Part shown: piece after piece, positions 27,383-35,983 of the stretch
Layout: each line of letters opens with the position of its first letter
Numbering within the stretch: position 1 is the first letter of the stretch
From: Planctomycetota bacterium
GTDB lineage: Bacteria > Planctomycetota > UBA1135 > UBA2386
Assembly (NCBI GenBank): GCA_028281765.1
Contig: JANQJF010000081.1
Span: 39,475 to 103,474 of the forward strand
Reading direction: 5' to 3'
DNA: 64,000 nucleotides
Translations under genes and position numbers: made by a program
The notes under the pieces: model-generated
The model's database searches: none
Told to the model about the DNA's origin: nothing
The model's input: only the letters and a program-made list of their open reading frames with translations

Positions 27383-27581
27383 GGTGTCGTCTGGGTCTGG
27401 GTGGCTCGCCGAACTGGGCGCCTAGGAATCTCTTCGGCCCGGAAACGGGCGCGACGCCAGCAGATTTCTCCATCATCGTGTGCGTCCAATCCTGCGGTGG
27501 CAAGGGGCCTGTGGACTTCTGCATCAGCCACATCAAGGCAGGGCTCCCGGACTGTCGAAACCGGAAGCAAGACGCGTCTTT

Positions 27582-28961
27582 ATGGATTCGCAGCCGCCAT
27601 CTGACAGCCACGGTTCGATCGAGGACCTGAAGCAGAGCGTGTGCGCGTTCCTCGACTCTCTGGTAGCCCAGAAGGCCGAGGACGCGAACCGCGACTTCAA
27701 TCACGTGTACGACCGTGCGCGTGAGCTCGTGCAGCGCAAGCTGATGATGGCCGGCACGAAGAACGAGACCCGCGACCTGCTCGGCGAGATCGTGTTCTCG
27801 CGGCTGCGCCGCGGCATGCGCGGCTTCCTGAGCTCGCAGGATTCGAAGAGCGAGCTGCGCTGCGCCGAGTGGGTGATGGGGTCGATGCTGAGCATCGGCA
27901 CCCTCGCCGAGTTCTCGGCCGCCGTCGATCGCGCGATCCTCGAGATGTCGGCCCCGCGCGAATACAGCTTCGCCGGAATGGCCGACTTCATCAGCATCGA
28001 AGAGGTGCTCCAGCTGCTCGGCAGCGGCAAGCACATCGGATGCCTGACATTCGAGAAGCCGGACAACCGGATCGACATCTACCTGAACGGCGGTCGCATC
28101 GCGTTCCTGGATCCGCACCGGATGGTGCGCCGCATGCTGCCCGGCGCCGGGCACCTGGACTACCGCGAGATCCCCGAGGAGATGATCCACCAGGCTGAGC
28201 GGGAGCAGGCCGAAGACGAGACGCCGCTCTTCCTCGCGCTCAACAAGCTCGGTGCGTTCAAGGACCTCGACCTCCGCGTCGTGATGTCGGAGCTCGGCAA
28301 CGAGGTCTTCCACGAGTTCTTGCTCGAGCCCGACGCGGTGTTCTTCTCGTATCGCCGCATGGCCGAACTGCCCGAGTACGCGCGGGAGTGCGATCTGCGC
28401 ATGGGCATCACCGGGGTGCTGCTACAGGGCAACAAGAAGGTCGATGACTGGCGCTCGATGCTGCGGGTCTTCCCGGATCCGTACGAGCCGATCAAGCCGG
28501 TCGAGGACATGTATGCGCGCATCGGCGCGCTCGACCTCGGCGTTGTCGAGATCAAGCTGCTCGCGCACCTCAACGGCGAGAACCACGCGCACGCGATCGC
28601 GGACGCGATGGGCCTGCCGCTCTACGAGACGTATCAGCACCTCGTGCGCCTCGCGCGCGAGGGGGCGGTGATCTCGCCGGCCGGCGACGAAGTGCTCGGG
28701 GGACTCAGCCTGAGCGTCGAGGAATCGATGAAGCTCGCGTTCGAGGCGCTCGACGCGAACGACGATCAGCTGGCCGTGAACTCGGCGCTCGACAAGGTGC
28801 TCGGCGGGGACGACGCGGATGCGGCCGACTCGCTGTTCAGTGGCGACTTCGTGAGCCCGCAGTCGGCGGAGCCGGAGCCCGAAGAGAAGAACGGTGCGGA
28901 CGACTCGGGGGTGCGGGTCTCGCTCGACTTCTTGAAGGGCAAGAAGAGCCGGCGGCGCTAA
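27582..28961 (+). CDS. DUF4388 (PATAN)-domain protein
   Basis: A 459-residue cytoplasmic protein. Residues about 132-185 (FISIEEVLQLLGSGKHIGCL, followed by IDIYLNGGRIAFLDP) match a DUF4388/PATAN domain, found in bacterial signalling proteins, often with response regulators. The central and C-terminal parts are helical, with winged-helix-like segments (VVEIKLLAHLNGENHAHAI) and a charged tail (FLKGKKSRRR). No receiver or output enzyme domain is seen. The ATG at 27582 is chosen over earlier frame codons, which are a basic shadow; GGAAG precedes it. It is convergent with the kinase-methyltransferase gene with only five bases between stops. Confidence 0.78.
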   Translation: MDSQPPSDSHGSIEDLKQSVCAFLDSLVAQKAEDANRDFNHVYDRARELVQRKLMMAGTKNETRDLLGEIVFSRLRRGMRGFLSSQDSKSELRCAEWVMGSMLSIGTLAEFSAAVDRAILEMSAPREYSFAGMADFISIEEVLQLLGSGKHIGCLTFEKPDNRIDIYLNGGRIAFLDPHRMVRRMLPGAGHLDYREIPEEMIHQAEREQAEDETPLFLALNKLGAFKDLDLRVVMSELGNEVFHEFLLEPDAVFFSYRRMAELPEYARECDLRMGITGVLLQGNKKVDDWRSMLRVFPDPYEPIKPVEDMYARIGALDLGVVEIKLLAHLNGENHAHAIADAMGLPLYETYQHLVRLAREGAVISPAGDEVLGGLSLSVEESMKLAFEALDANDDQLAVNSALDKVLGGDDADAADSLFSGDFVSPQSAEPEPEEKNGADDSGVRVSLDFLKGKKSRRR

Positions 28962-28966
28962 AGGCC

Positions 28967-30265
28967 CTACTTCCGTCTCGCGACCGCGAGCCAGAGGTCC
29001 CGGCGATAGCGCGCTTCCGCCTCGAAGCGGACCTCGAATCCCGCGTCTCGAAACCACGTGCGTAGGTCTCCGGGCCACAGCGTGAACCGCGTCTTCGCAC
29101 GCCCCCTGAGCCATCCGGAGACTCGGCGTCGCGCGTTGTGCGCGGAGATGGGGTGGAAGAAGCTGACGATCACCCAGTCGTCGGCGACGCGCATTGCCTC
29201 CTGGACGCATGCCCGCGCGCGGTCGAGCGGGAGGTGGTGGAGCAGCCGGAACACGATGGCCCCGTCGACGGCGCGATCCCGGAACGGGAGTCGGGTCGCG
29301 TCGCACTGCAGTCGCGGCGCGCTCGGAACCGCGCGTCCGGCCTGCGCGAGCATCGCCTGCGAACGGTCGGCGGCCCACCACGTGGCTTCCTGGGACCGGA
29401 CGTAGTCGGCCAGCCGCCCGGCGCCACACGGGGAGTCGAGCACGACATCGCCGGCGCGTCCGGGCCACGCGGCGTCCAGTAGCTTCTGCTCGCGCGCTGC
29501 GCGCGTCGGATTGCGGTCGCGGTAGCGGCCGCTCCGATCCGCGGCGTCGTAGCGACCGTGTGTGTCGAACGGCGGGAGTCGCTCGATGACGCCGCGTGCG
29601 GTGCGGCTCAGGCCGGCCGCACGCAGGAGCGCGACGGCGAAGCGCAGCGCCCGGCGACGATCGATGGACAGGCCCCGCACCGACTTCGCGAAGCGACGCA
29701 GCATGCGGACTCCCTCGCGTCGCGTAGGTCGGCTCCGGATGCGACCGTTGTGCAGGTCGATCAGCACGAACCCCTGGTCCGTATCGAACACGTGGTCGGC
29801 GCTGAGGTCGGTCAGCACGACTCCGCGCGCGGCGATCGAGCCGCAGTAGCGGGCGAGCTCGAGATCACGCGCCGCATCCCATTGGCCAGCCCGCGCCCGG
29901 TCCGCGACGCTTTGCCCGTCGATCGCCGCGCACAGGTAGTAGGACGCGCCGCCGCGACGCCCGAGCCCGACCGGCCGCGCGACCGCGAAGCCGCGCTCGA
30001 GGAGGGCGGCCGCCACGGCGGCTTCCCGTTCGCCGTCGAGACGACAGCGCGGCTGTGTGCATCGGTTCCGGAGTCGATTCTTGCGCTGCGTTTTCCGGAA
30101 CACCTTGAGGTAGTAGGTCACCCCGTCCGCGGCGAATCTGCGGACCTCTCGAAAGCGGTTCGGTGGTGCCGCGGGTTCGCCATCGACCGCGAGCACGGCG
30201 TCGAGATCGGCGAAGGTCGCGCGTTCTCCGTCGGTCGCATCGAGCAGGGTCCAGGTCTCGGGCAC
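28967..30265 (-). CDS. Kdo/WaaP-like kinase fused to a SAM methyltransferase
   Basis: A 432-residue two-domain protein. Residues about 40-225 are a lipopolysaccharide-kinase-like fold: YYLKVFRKTQRKN supplies the ATP-binding Lys (54), GVVLTDLSADHVF the catalytic Asp (153), and FVLIDLHNGRI the metal-binding Asp (170). Residues about 250-432 are a class I methyltransferase with LDSPCGAGRL (276-285), LPFRDRAVDGAIVFRLLHH and IVSFFHPIS. In this frame no ATG precedes the conserved region; the GTG at 30265 is the most likely start. The known family role would be phosphorylation of LPS core sugars; methylation of the same envelope glycan is an inference. Its C-terminal half is paralogous to the free-standing enzyme at 16589-17221. 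It is divergent from adenosine deaminase. Confidence 0.75.
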   Translation of the reverse strand: MPETWTLLDATDGERATFADLDAVLAVDGEPAAPPNRFREVRRFAADGVTYYLKVFRKTQRKNRLRNRCTQPRCRLDGEREAAVAAALLERGFAVARPVGLGRRGGASYYLCAAIDGQSVADRARAGQWDAARDLELARYCGSIAARGVVLTDLSADHVFDTDQGFVLIDLHNGRIRSRPTRREGVRMLRRFAKSVRGLSIDRRRALRFAVALLRAAGLSRTARGVIERLPPFDTHGRYDAADRSGRYRDRNPTRAAREQKLLDAAWPGRAGDVVLDSPCGAGRLADYVRSQEATWWAADRSQAMLAQAGRAVPSAPRLQCDATRLPFRDRAVDGAIVFRLLHHLPLDRARACVQEAMRVADDWVIVSFFHPISAHNARRRVSGWLRGRAKTRFTLWPGDLRTWFRDAGFEVRFEAEARYRRDLWLAVARRK

Positions 30266-30334
30266 GTCGCCATTCTGAAGCGGCTGCGCGTGCTGTCCAT
30301 TGCATTCGTACCGCGCGACACCTATGAACGACGG

Positions 30335-31600
30335 ATGGGAACCCGCCGAAGCACCTCGCGCACGCCGCTTCTCGATCGCGATCTGATCGCGGCGCTGCCG
30401 AAGTCCGACCTGCACGTGCACCTCGACGGCAGTCTGCGCCTCGAGACGCTGATCGAGCTCGCGAAGGAGCGCAAGGTCAAGCTGCCGTCGTCCACGCCCG
30501 ACGGCCTGCGCAAACTCGTGTTCAAGCGGGCATACAAGAACCTGCCCGAGTACCTCCGCGGCTTCGAGTTCACGGTCGCCTGCCTGCAGGACGCCGAGTC
30601 GCTCGAACGCGCAGCCTACGAGCTGTGCCAGGACTGTTTCGCGGAGAACGTGATGTACATGGAGGTGCGCTTCGCGCCGCAGCTCCACGTCAATAGGGAC
30701 TTCGACATCCGCCGCGTGCTCAAGGCCGTCGCGAAGGGGCTCAACCGCGCGAAGCGCGAAATCAACCGCCACCCGCAGATCAAGGACGGCACGCTTCCAC
30801 ACTTCGAGTGCGGGATCATCGTCTGCGCGATGCGCTTCTTTCTGCCGGTGTTCTCGGAGCACTACAAGGCCTACTTCGACGCGATGCCGACCGCGCCGCG
30901 CGAACAGATCTACAGCCTCGCGTCGCAGGAGTTGGCGCGCGTCGCCGTGCAGTCGGCCGAGGAGGACGGTCTGCCGGTCGTCGGTTTCGACCTCGCAGGT
31001 CAGGAGCGCGGCTTCCCGGCCGAGGACCACTCGCCGGCCTACCAATACGTGCACGACCACTTCCTCGGCAAGACGGTGCACGCCGGCGAGGACTACGGTC
31101 CCGAGTCGATCTTCCAGGCGATCACCGACTGCCACGCCGACCGCATCGGCCACGGCACGTGGCTCCTGTCGCCCAACCGGATCCAGGACAAGTCGATCCA
31201 GGACAAGAAGGGCTACGTCGAGAAGCTCGCGCGCTACGTCGCGGATCGGCGCATCACGCTCGAGGTGTGCCTGACGAGCAACCAGCAGACGCTGCCAGAG
31301 CTGCGCGACGATCTGACGAAGCACCCGTTCAAGAAGATGCGCAAGGCGCGCATCAGCGTGACGCTCTGCACGGACAACCGGCTCGTCTCACGCACGACGG
31401 TGACGGACGAGGTCGTGAAGGCGGTCGAGACGTTCAAGCTGACGTCCCGCGAGCTGAAGGACATCCTGATCTACGGCTTCAAGCGCTCGTTCTACCCGGG
31501 TGCCTATCACGTGAAGCGGGCGTACGTGCGCTCGGTGTTGGACCGGATGGAGACGGTGTTCAGCGAGCACGGGCATGACGTGCGGATGAAGGTTCGGTAG
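30335..31600 (+). CDS. add: Adenosine deaminase
   Basis: A 421-residue zinc-dependent purine-salvage enzyme converting adenosine to inosine. All active-site motifs are visible: SDLHVHLDGSL (HxHxDG), GFDLAGQERGFP (catalytic Glu region), VHAGEDYG (zinc His), RIGHG, LTSNQQ and LCTDNRLVS (zinc Asp). The TDNRL form, rather than TDDP, is like that of actinobacterial-type adenosine deaminases. The protein is longer than the usual 330-350 residues, mostly through an insert after residue 130 (KREINRHPQIKDG...). The ATG at 30335 is the only in-frame start close to the first motif. Closely related adenine or aminodeoxyfutalosine deaminases share these motifs, so substrate is likely but not certain. Confidence 0.88.
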   Translation: MGTRRSTSRTPLLDRDLIAALPKSDLHVHLDGSLRLETLIELAKERKVKLPSSTPDGLRKLVFKRAYKNLPEYLRGFEFTVACLQDAESLERAAYELCQDCFAENVMYMEVRFAPQLHVNRDFDIRRVLKAVAKGLNRAKREINRHPQIKDGTLPHFECGIIVCAMRFFLPVFSEHYKAYFDAMPTAPREQIYSLASQELARVAVQSAEEDGLPVVGFDLAGQERGFPAEDHSPAYQYVHDHFLGKTVHAGEDYGPESIFQAITDCHADRIGHGTWLLSPNRIQDKSIQDKKGYVEKLARYVADRRITLEVCLTSNQQTLPELRDDLTKHPFKKMRKARISVTLCTDNRLVSRTTVTDEVVKAVETFKLTSRELKDILIYGFKRSFYPGAYHVKRAYVRSVLDRMETVFSEHGHDVRMKVR

Positions 31601-31674
31601 CGGGTGGTGGAATACATCACCGCGCCGCACCCCCCCGGACTATTGCGCCCACTCGGGGCACAGGCCCGTCGGAT

Positions 31675-32793
31675 CTACTTCTCCGACGGCGTCCCGATTC
31701 CCAGGAGCTTGCGCACGTCGGCGTCGAGCACCGAGAGCAGGTCCGGGTAGTCCGCCATGTCCTCGGCGAAGGTCTTCTCGGGCCGCGGGATCAGGCGCAG
31801 CTTCTCGCGCGTGCGCGACGCGAACTCCGCGGCGACGTCCTCGATCGAGATCGATGGGAGTGGTGCTTCGAGCCACGGCAGCGACACCGAGTCTTCGTTC
31901 GCCTCCGGCAGGTAGCGCGGCGCGGCCTTCGCGTCTCGGCGACCGATCGCGACGTGTTCGAACGGTACGAACGTAAGTTCGTTCGGGCGGTGCGGGACGC
32001 CGTGTGCGTCGAGTTCTTCCGATGCGAGCACGCGGCCATGATTGGTGAACGGCACCGCGCACATCGCCTCGAGGCACACGGAGGTGTCACGCATCGAGCC
32101 GCAAGCGAATCGGATGTGCGAACGTTCGGTCGTGAACGTCAGGCGTCGCCACACCTTGGCTGGAACCGCGAGTCGCATCGCCGCAAGCGCGTCGAACGTG
32201 CGGTCGACGGGGTCGAGCGCGCCGTAGGTGATCGCCACCACGTGCGGCTTCGCGCCGTCACGCTGTAGCATCTGCGAAGCCCGCAGCACGTCGGCGTCGA
32301 GATCGCGCAGCGCCTGCTCGTGGCCGGCAGTCGCGAGCCCGCATCGGATCGCGGCGCATTCGACGTCTCGCATCCAAAGGACGATCGCGTCCGCGCGACC
32401 GAGCGGCCGGTCCGCGAGCGAATCGATGACCGTGCGGTCACTCTGCCACGCCGGTCGCAGTGCGATGGACCGACGGTCGAGATGCAGTCCACGATCGCGC
32501 AGCTCCTCGAGCGGCAGCGCGTCGAAGAACTGGTCGAGGTGCGCCCGGCCGACGTCCGCCTCGAGCGGCGTGTCCGGCGCGGACTGGATCAGCTCGTGCA
32601 GGTTCGGGCACAGCTCGCGCGTGATGTCGGATCGGCGCACTCCCTGGAGGAGTAGGACGAGCCAGCGCGGGCCTTCGAGTTCGATCTGTCGTGTGGGCAC
32701 ACAGGAGTGATCGACGCGGTGGCGTGGGGGGCTGGAGTCGACGCTGTCGAGGTTCGCGACACTCTCGTTTTCGCGGCCCGTGGTGACCCGCAT
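31675..32793 (-). CDS. Unknown protein, possibly a degenerate alkaline-phosphatase-fold protein
   Basis: A 372-residue soluble protein with no signal peptide. I do not recognise the family. Two segments faintly recall type I phosphodiesterase/sulfatase proteins: LVLLLQGVRRSD followed by CPNLHELI near the start, and AGHEQALRDLDADVLRASQM followed by HVVAITYGALDP in the middle. The metal ligands expected there (Asp in the first strand, the DHG or DHS motif) are missing, so catalytic activity is doubtful. The ATG at 32793 is used; a GTG at 32700 would remove 31 residues of weak composition. It lies 81 bases downstream of the RND pump gene on the same strand. Confidence 0.55.
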   Translation of the reverse strand: MRVTTGRENESVANLDSVDSSPPRHRVDHSCVPTRQIELEGPRWLVLLLQGVRRSDITRELCPNLHELIQSAPDTPLEADVGRAHLDQFFDALPLEELRDRGLHLDRRSIALRPAWQSDRTVIDSLADRPLGRADAIVLWMRDVECAAIRCGLATAGHEQALRDLDADVLRASQMLQRDGAKPHVVAITYGALDPVDRTFDALAAMRLAVPAKVWRRLTFTTERSHIRFACGSMRDTSVCLEAMCAVPFTNHGRVLASEELDAHGVPHRPNELTFVPFEHVAIGRRDAKAAPRYLPEANEDSVSLPWLEAPLPSISIEDVAAEFASRTREKLRLIPRPEKTFAEDMADYPDLLSVLDADVRKLLGIGTPSEK

Positions 32794-32874
32794 CCGGCAC
32801 GTCGAGGTCGAGGAGCCCGACGATCAGTAGCGGAGGGTGCGACTGCTGTGGGAGCGGGCGGCGTCGAGGGCGGA

Positions 32875-35800
32875 TCAGTCGGCCGCTGACTCCGCTCGCT
32901 GCACCAACAGTCCAGGCGTCACGACGAAGTCCAAGATCGTGTTCGTGACCAGCCCGCCGACGATCACGGTGGCCACCGGATACAGGATCTCGCGTCCGGG
33001 CTCGTGCCCGCCGAGGACCAGGGGAAGAACGCCGATCCCGCTCGTCAGTGCGGTCATCAGCACGGGCACGACTCGCTCCTGCGCCGCGCGCACCAGCACT
33101 TCCGTCGTGAACGCGTTGCCCTGCGCGAGCGCCTGCGCGTGGTCGACGTAGAGGATCGCGTTGCGCGCGGCGATGCCGAGCAGCGCGATCAGGCCGACCA
33201 ATGTCGCGATCGACAGCGTCTGGCCGAACGCGCAGACCGCGGCTACCGCGCCGAGGAACGCGATCGGGCGCGTGACGAGTACGATCAGTGACAGGCGCAG
33301 GGAGCCGAAGTGGCGGTGCAGGATGAAGATGATCGCGGCGATCGAGGCGAGGCTGAGCCAGAGAATCGTGCGGCTTGCCTGCTGCTGCGCCTCGAATTGA
33401 CCGGCGAGACGAATCGAGTATCCGGACTTGCGCGAGAGCTCGCGTCGCAGGGGTGCGAGGGCCGCGTCTACATCGCGCACGACGTCGCCGAGCGCGCGGC
33501 CGCTCACGTTGTGCTGGACGACGATGCGCCGCTCGGTGTTCTCGCGGCGGATCTCGTTGGGGGTCAGGCCGAAGCGGACGTCCGCGACGTCGCCGATGCG
33601 GACGATGCGGTCACCGGATGCGCGGAGGCGGATCTCAGCGATGCGAGACGGGTCCGCGACCTGCTCGCGCTGCAGTCGGAGCACGATCGGCCATGACACG
33701 CGTCCGAGTTGCATGCGTGACACCGCTTCACCGCCGAGCGCGAGCTCGACTGACTCCGCGACCTCCTGGACGTCGAGCCCGAGGCGCGCGAGGTCGGCGC
33801 GGCGCGGGCGGACTTCGCAGAACTCGACCAGCGCCTGTTGCTCGACGAACACGTCGACGATCCCGGGAATGTCTTCGATCGCGTGCTCCGCCTTCATCGC
33901 CGCGTCGCGCAGGACCGTCAGATCCGGGCCGGCGATCTTGATCGCGACCTGCGCGTTCACGCCGGACAGGAGGTGGCTCAGCAGGTGGGCCAGAGGCTGC
34001 TCGGTGGACTGGCCGACTCCGGGGAACTCCTCTTCGAGCTCGTGACGAATCTCGTCGAGTACTTCGTCGCGCGAACGGTCGAGGTTCTCTCGGAACGTTA
34101 CGATCGCCTCGCTGACCGTGACGGGCATCGCGTGCTCGTCGTCGGGCGCGCGGCCGGTGCGGCGCGCTACACTGCGGACGCCGGGCACCGCGGCGATGAC
34201 GCGTTCGAGCCTCCTGCCGAACTGCTCGGAGGTCGCGAGGCTCGAGTCGGGCGGGACCATGATGTTTACCTGCGCCGTGCCCTCTTCGAACGCCGGCAAA
34301 AACGTCGATCCGCGGGTGAACAAGACGACGCCGGCGCACAGACACAGCGATGCGAACGTCGCGAGGATCATGTCGCGGCGGCTGATACTGAAGCGCACGA
34401 CGCTCGCGACGAGTTCGCGCACCTCGCGGGCCAGCGGGCTGCCGTACTCGCCCTTCTCGCTGAAGCTTCCGCCGAGCCAGAACGAGCAGAGCACCGGCGT
34501 CAGCGTCATCGCGACGAGCAGCGACGCGGCGACGCTGACCAAGAACGCGAGTCCGACCGGAGCCAACAGGCGGCCCTCCATGCCCGACAAGAAGAACAGC
34601 GGCGTGTAGACGACCGAGACGACGAGCGTGCCGTAGAACACCGGTTTTCGAATCTCGCTCGACGCGTCGAGGACGACGTCGAGAAGTTTGCGGGGATGGC
34701 CGGCGGCCGCGTTCTCGCGCAGTCTCCGATAGACGTTCTCGACGTCGACGATCGCGTCGTCGACGAGCGTGCCGATCGCGACCGCGAGGCCGCCGAGAGT
34801 CATCGTGTTGATCGTCAGTCCGAATGCGGCAAACACGATCGCCGCGATCGCCACCGACAGCGGGATCGCGAGCAGCGTGATCGCGGTCGTGCGGATGTTC
34901 AGTAGGAACATCACGAGCACGATCACGACGAGGATCGCGCCGTCACGGACTGCGAGAAGCACGTTGTCGATCGCGCGGACGATGAACTCGGACTGGCGGA
35001 ACAGCGTGCCGTCGATCTCGATGTCATCGGGCAGCGCGCTGCGGATCAGCTCGAGTTCCTTGTCAATCCGCGCCGTGACTTCGACGGTGTCGGTGCTCGG
35101 CTGCTTCGTGATCGTGACGATCACGCCGTCTTTGCCGTCGATACCGGCCGAGCCGACGCGGATCGCGGTCGGCCCGAACGTGACCTGCGCGATGTCGCTG
35201 ATGCGAACCGGGCGCGTCGGGTCGTCGCGCACGACGGCGCTCGCGAGGTGGTCCGCGTTCTTGACGAGCCCGCGCACGGCGACCATCGGACCCTTCGTGC
35301 CGATCTCGAGCGTGCTGCCAGCGACGGCGACGTTCGCTCGGCGCACGGCGTCGGCGACGTCCTGCAGCGTGACGTCGAAACCGCGCAGCCGATCCTCGTC
35401 GATCGTGATCTGCAGTTCGGTGGGCTGGCCTCCGGTCGCGGTGACTTGCGCGACGCCCGGCATCGACAGCAGGCGCGGTCGCACGTCACGGTCGATCAAG
35501 CGACGCAGCGTCACCGCGTCGGTCGGGCCGTCTGTCGTCCGGAAACCGACGAGCTGAATTTGGCCCATGATGCTCGCGATCGGCGCGAGCTGCGGATGGA
35601 CGTCGGGCGGCATCCGCTCGGTCGCGACCGCGAGCTTCTCGGCGACGATCTGACGCGCATCGAGGAGATCCGTCCCCCAGTCGAAATCGATCTGCACGAC
35701 CGAGAGTCCCTGGGACGAGGTCGATCGGACTCGCAGGACGCCCGTCGAGCCGCTGACCGATTGCTCGATCGGCCAGGTCACGAGCTGTTCGACCGACTCC

Positions 35801-35973
35801 GGCGCGAGGCCGTGCGCTTCGGTCATGATCGACACCATCGGTCGATCGAGGTCCGGCAGCACGTCGATCTGCGAACGGTATGCCTGCAGCCCGCCGAGCA
35901 CCGCGATCGCGAGCGACGCGATGAGGATCAGCGCGCGGTTGTTCAGCGAGAAGGCGAGAATGCGTTGCAGCAT
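32875..35973 (-). CDS. czcA: RND heavy-metal efflux pump, CzcA/CusA family
   Basis: A 1032-residue inner-membrane proton-driven exporter subunit. The usual layout is visible: first membrane helix at about 12-30, a large periplasmic loop, helices with VGTLVDDAIVDVENVYRRL-like proton-relay residues (GTLVDDAIVDVENVY at about 410), a second loop and a second helix bundle ending with ARNAILYVDHAQAL. Length and gene order (czcC, czcB, czcA) match heavy-metal-type RND pumps exporting Co, Zn, Cd, Ni or Cu/Ag; the metal cannot be chosen from sequence alone. It is the last gene of a minus-strand czcCBA operon, ten bases behind czcB. Confidence 0.9.
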   Translation of the reverse strand: MLQRILAFSLNNRALILIASLAIAVLGGLQAYRSQIDVLPDLDRPMVSIMTEAHGLAPESVEQLVTWPIEQSVSGSTGVLRVRSTSSQGLSVVQIDFDWGTDLLDARQIVAEKLAVATERMPPDVHPQLAPIASIMGQIQLVGFRTTDGPTDAVTLRRLIDRDVRPRLLSMPGVAQVTATGGQPTELQITIDEDRLRGFDVTLQDVADAVRRANVAVAGSTLEIGTKGPMVAVRGLVKNADHLASAVVRDDPTRPVRISDIAQVTFGPTAIRVGSAGIDGKDGVIVTITKQPSTDTVEVTARIDKELELIRSALPDDIEIDGTLFRQSEFIVRAIDNVLLAVRDGAILVVIVLVMFLLNIRTTAITLLAIPLSVAIAAIVFAAFGLTINTMTLGGLAVAIGTLVDDAIVDVENVYRRLRENAAAGHPRKLLDVVLDASSEIRKPVFYGTLVVSVVYTPLFFLSGMEGRLLAPVGLAFLVSVAASLLVAMTLTPVLCSFWLGGSFSEKGEYGSPLAREVRELVASVVRFSISRRDMILATFASLCLCAGVVLFTRGSTFLPAFEEGTAQVNIMVPPDSSLATSEQFGRRLERVIAAVPGVRSVARRTGRAPDDEHAMPVTVSEAIVTFRENLDRSRDEVLDEIRHELEEEFPGVGQSTEQPLAHLLSHLLSGVNAQVAIKIAGPDLTVLRDAAMKAEHAIEDIPGIVDVFVEQQALVEFCEVRPRRADLARLGLDVQEVAESVELALGGEAVSRMQLGRVSWPIVLRLQREQVADPSRIAEIRLRASGDRIVRIGDVADVRFGLTPNEIRRENTERRIVVQHNVSGRALGDVVRDVDAALAPLRRELSRKSGYSIRLAGQFEAQQQASRTILWLSLASIAAIIFILHRHFGSLRLSLIVLVTRPIAFLGAVAAVCAFGQTLSIATLVGLIALLGIAARNAILYVDHAQALAQGNAFTTEVLVRAAQERVVPVLMTALTSGIGVLPLVLGGHEPGREILYPVATVIVGGLVTNTILDFVVTPGLLVQRAESAAD

Positions 35974-35983
35974 GGGGCGTTCC

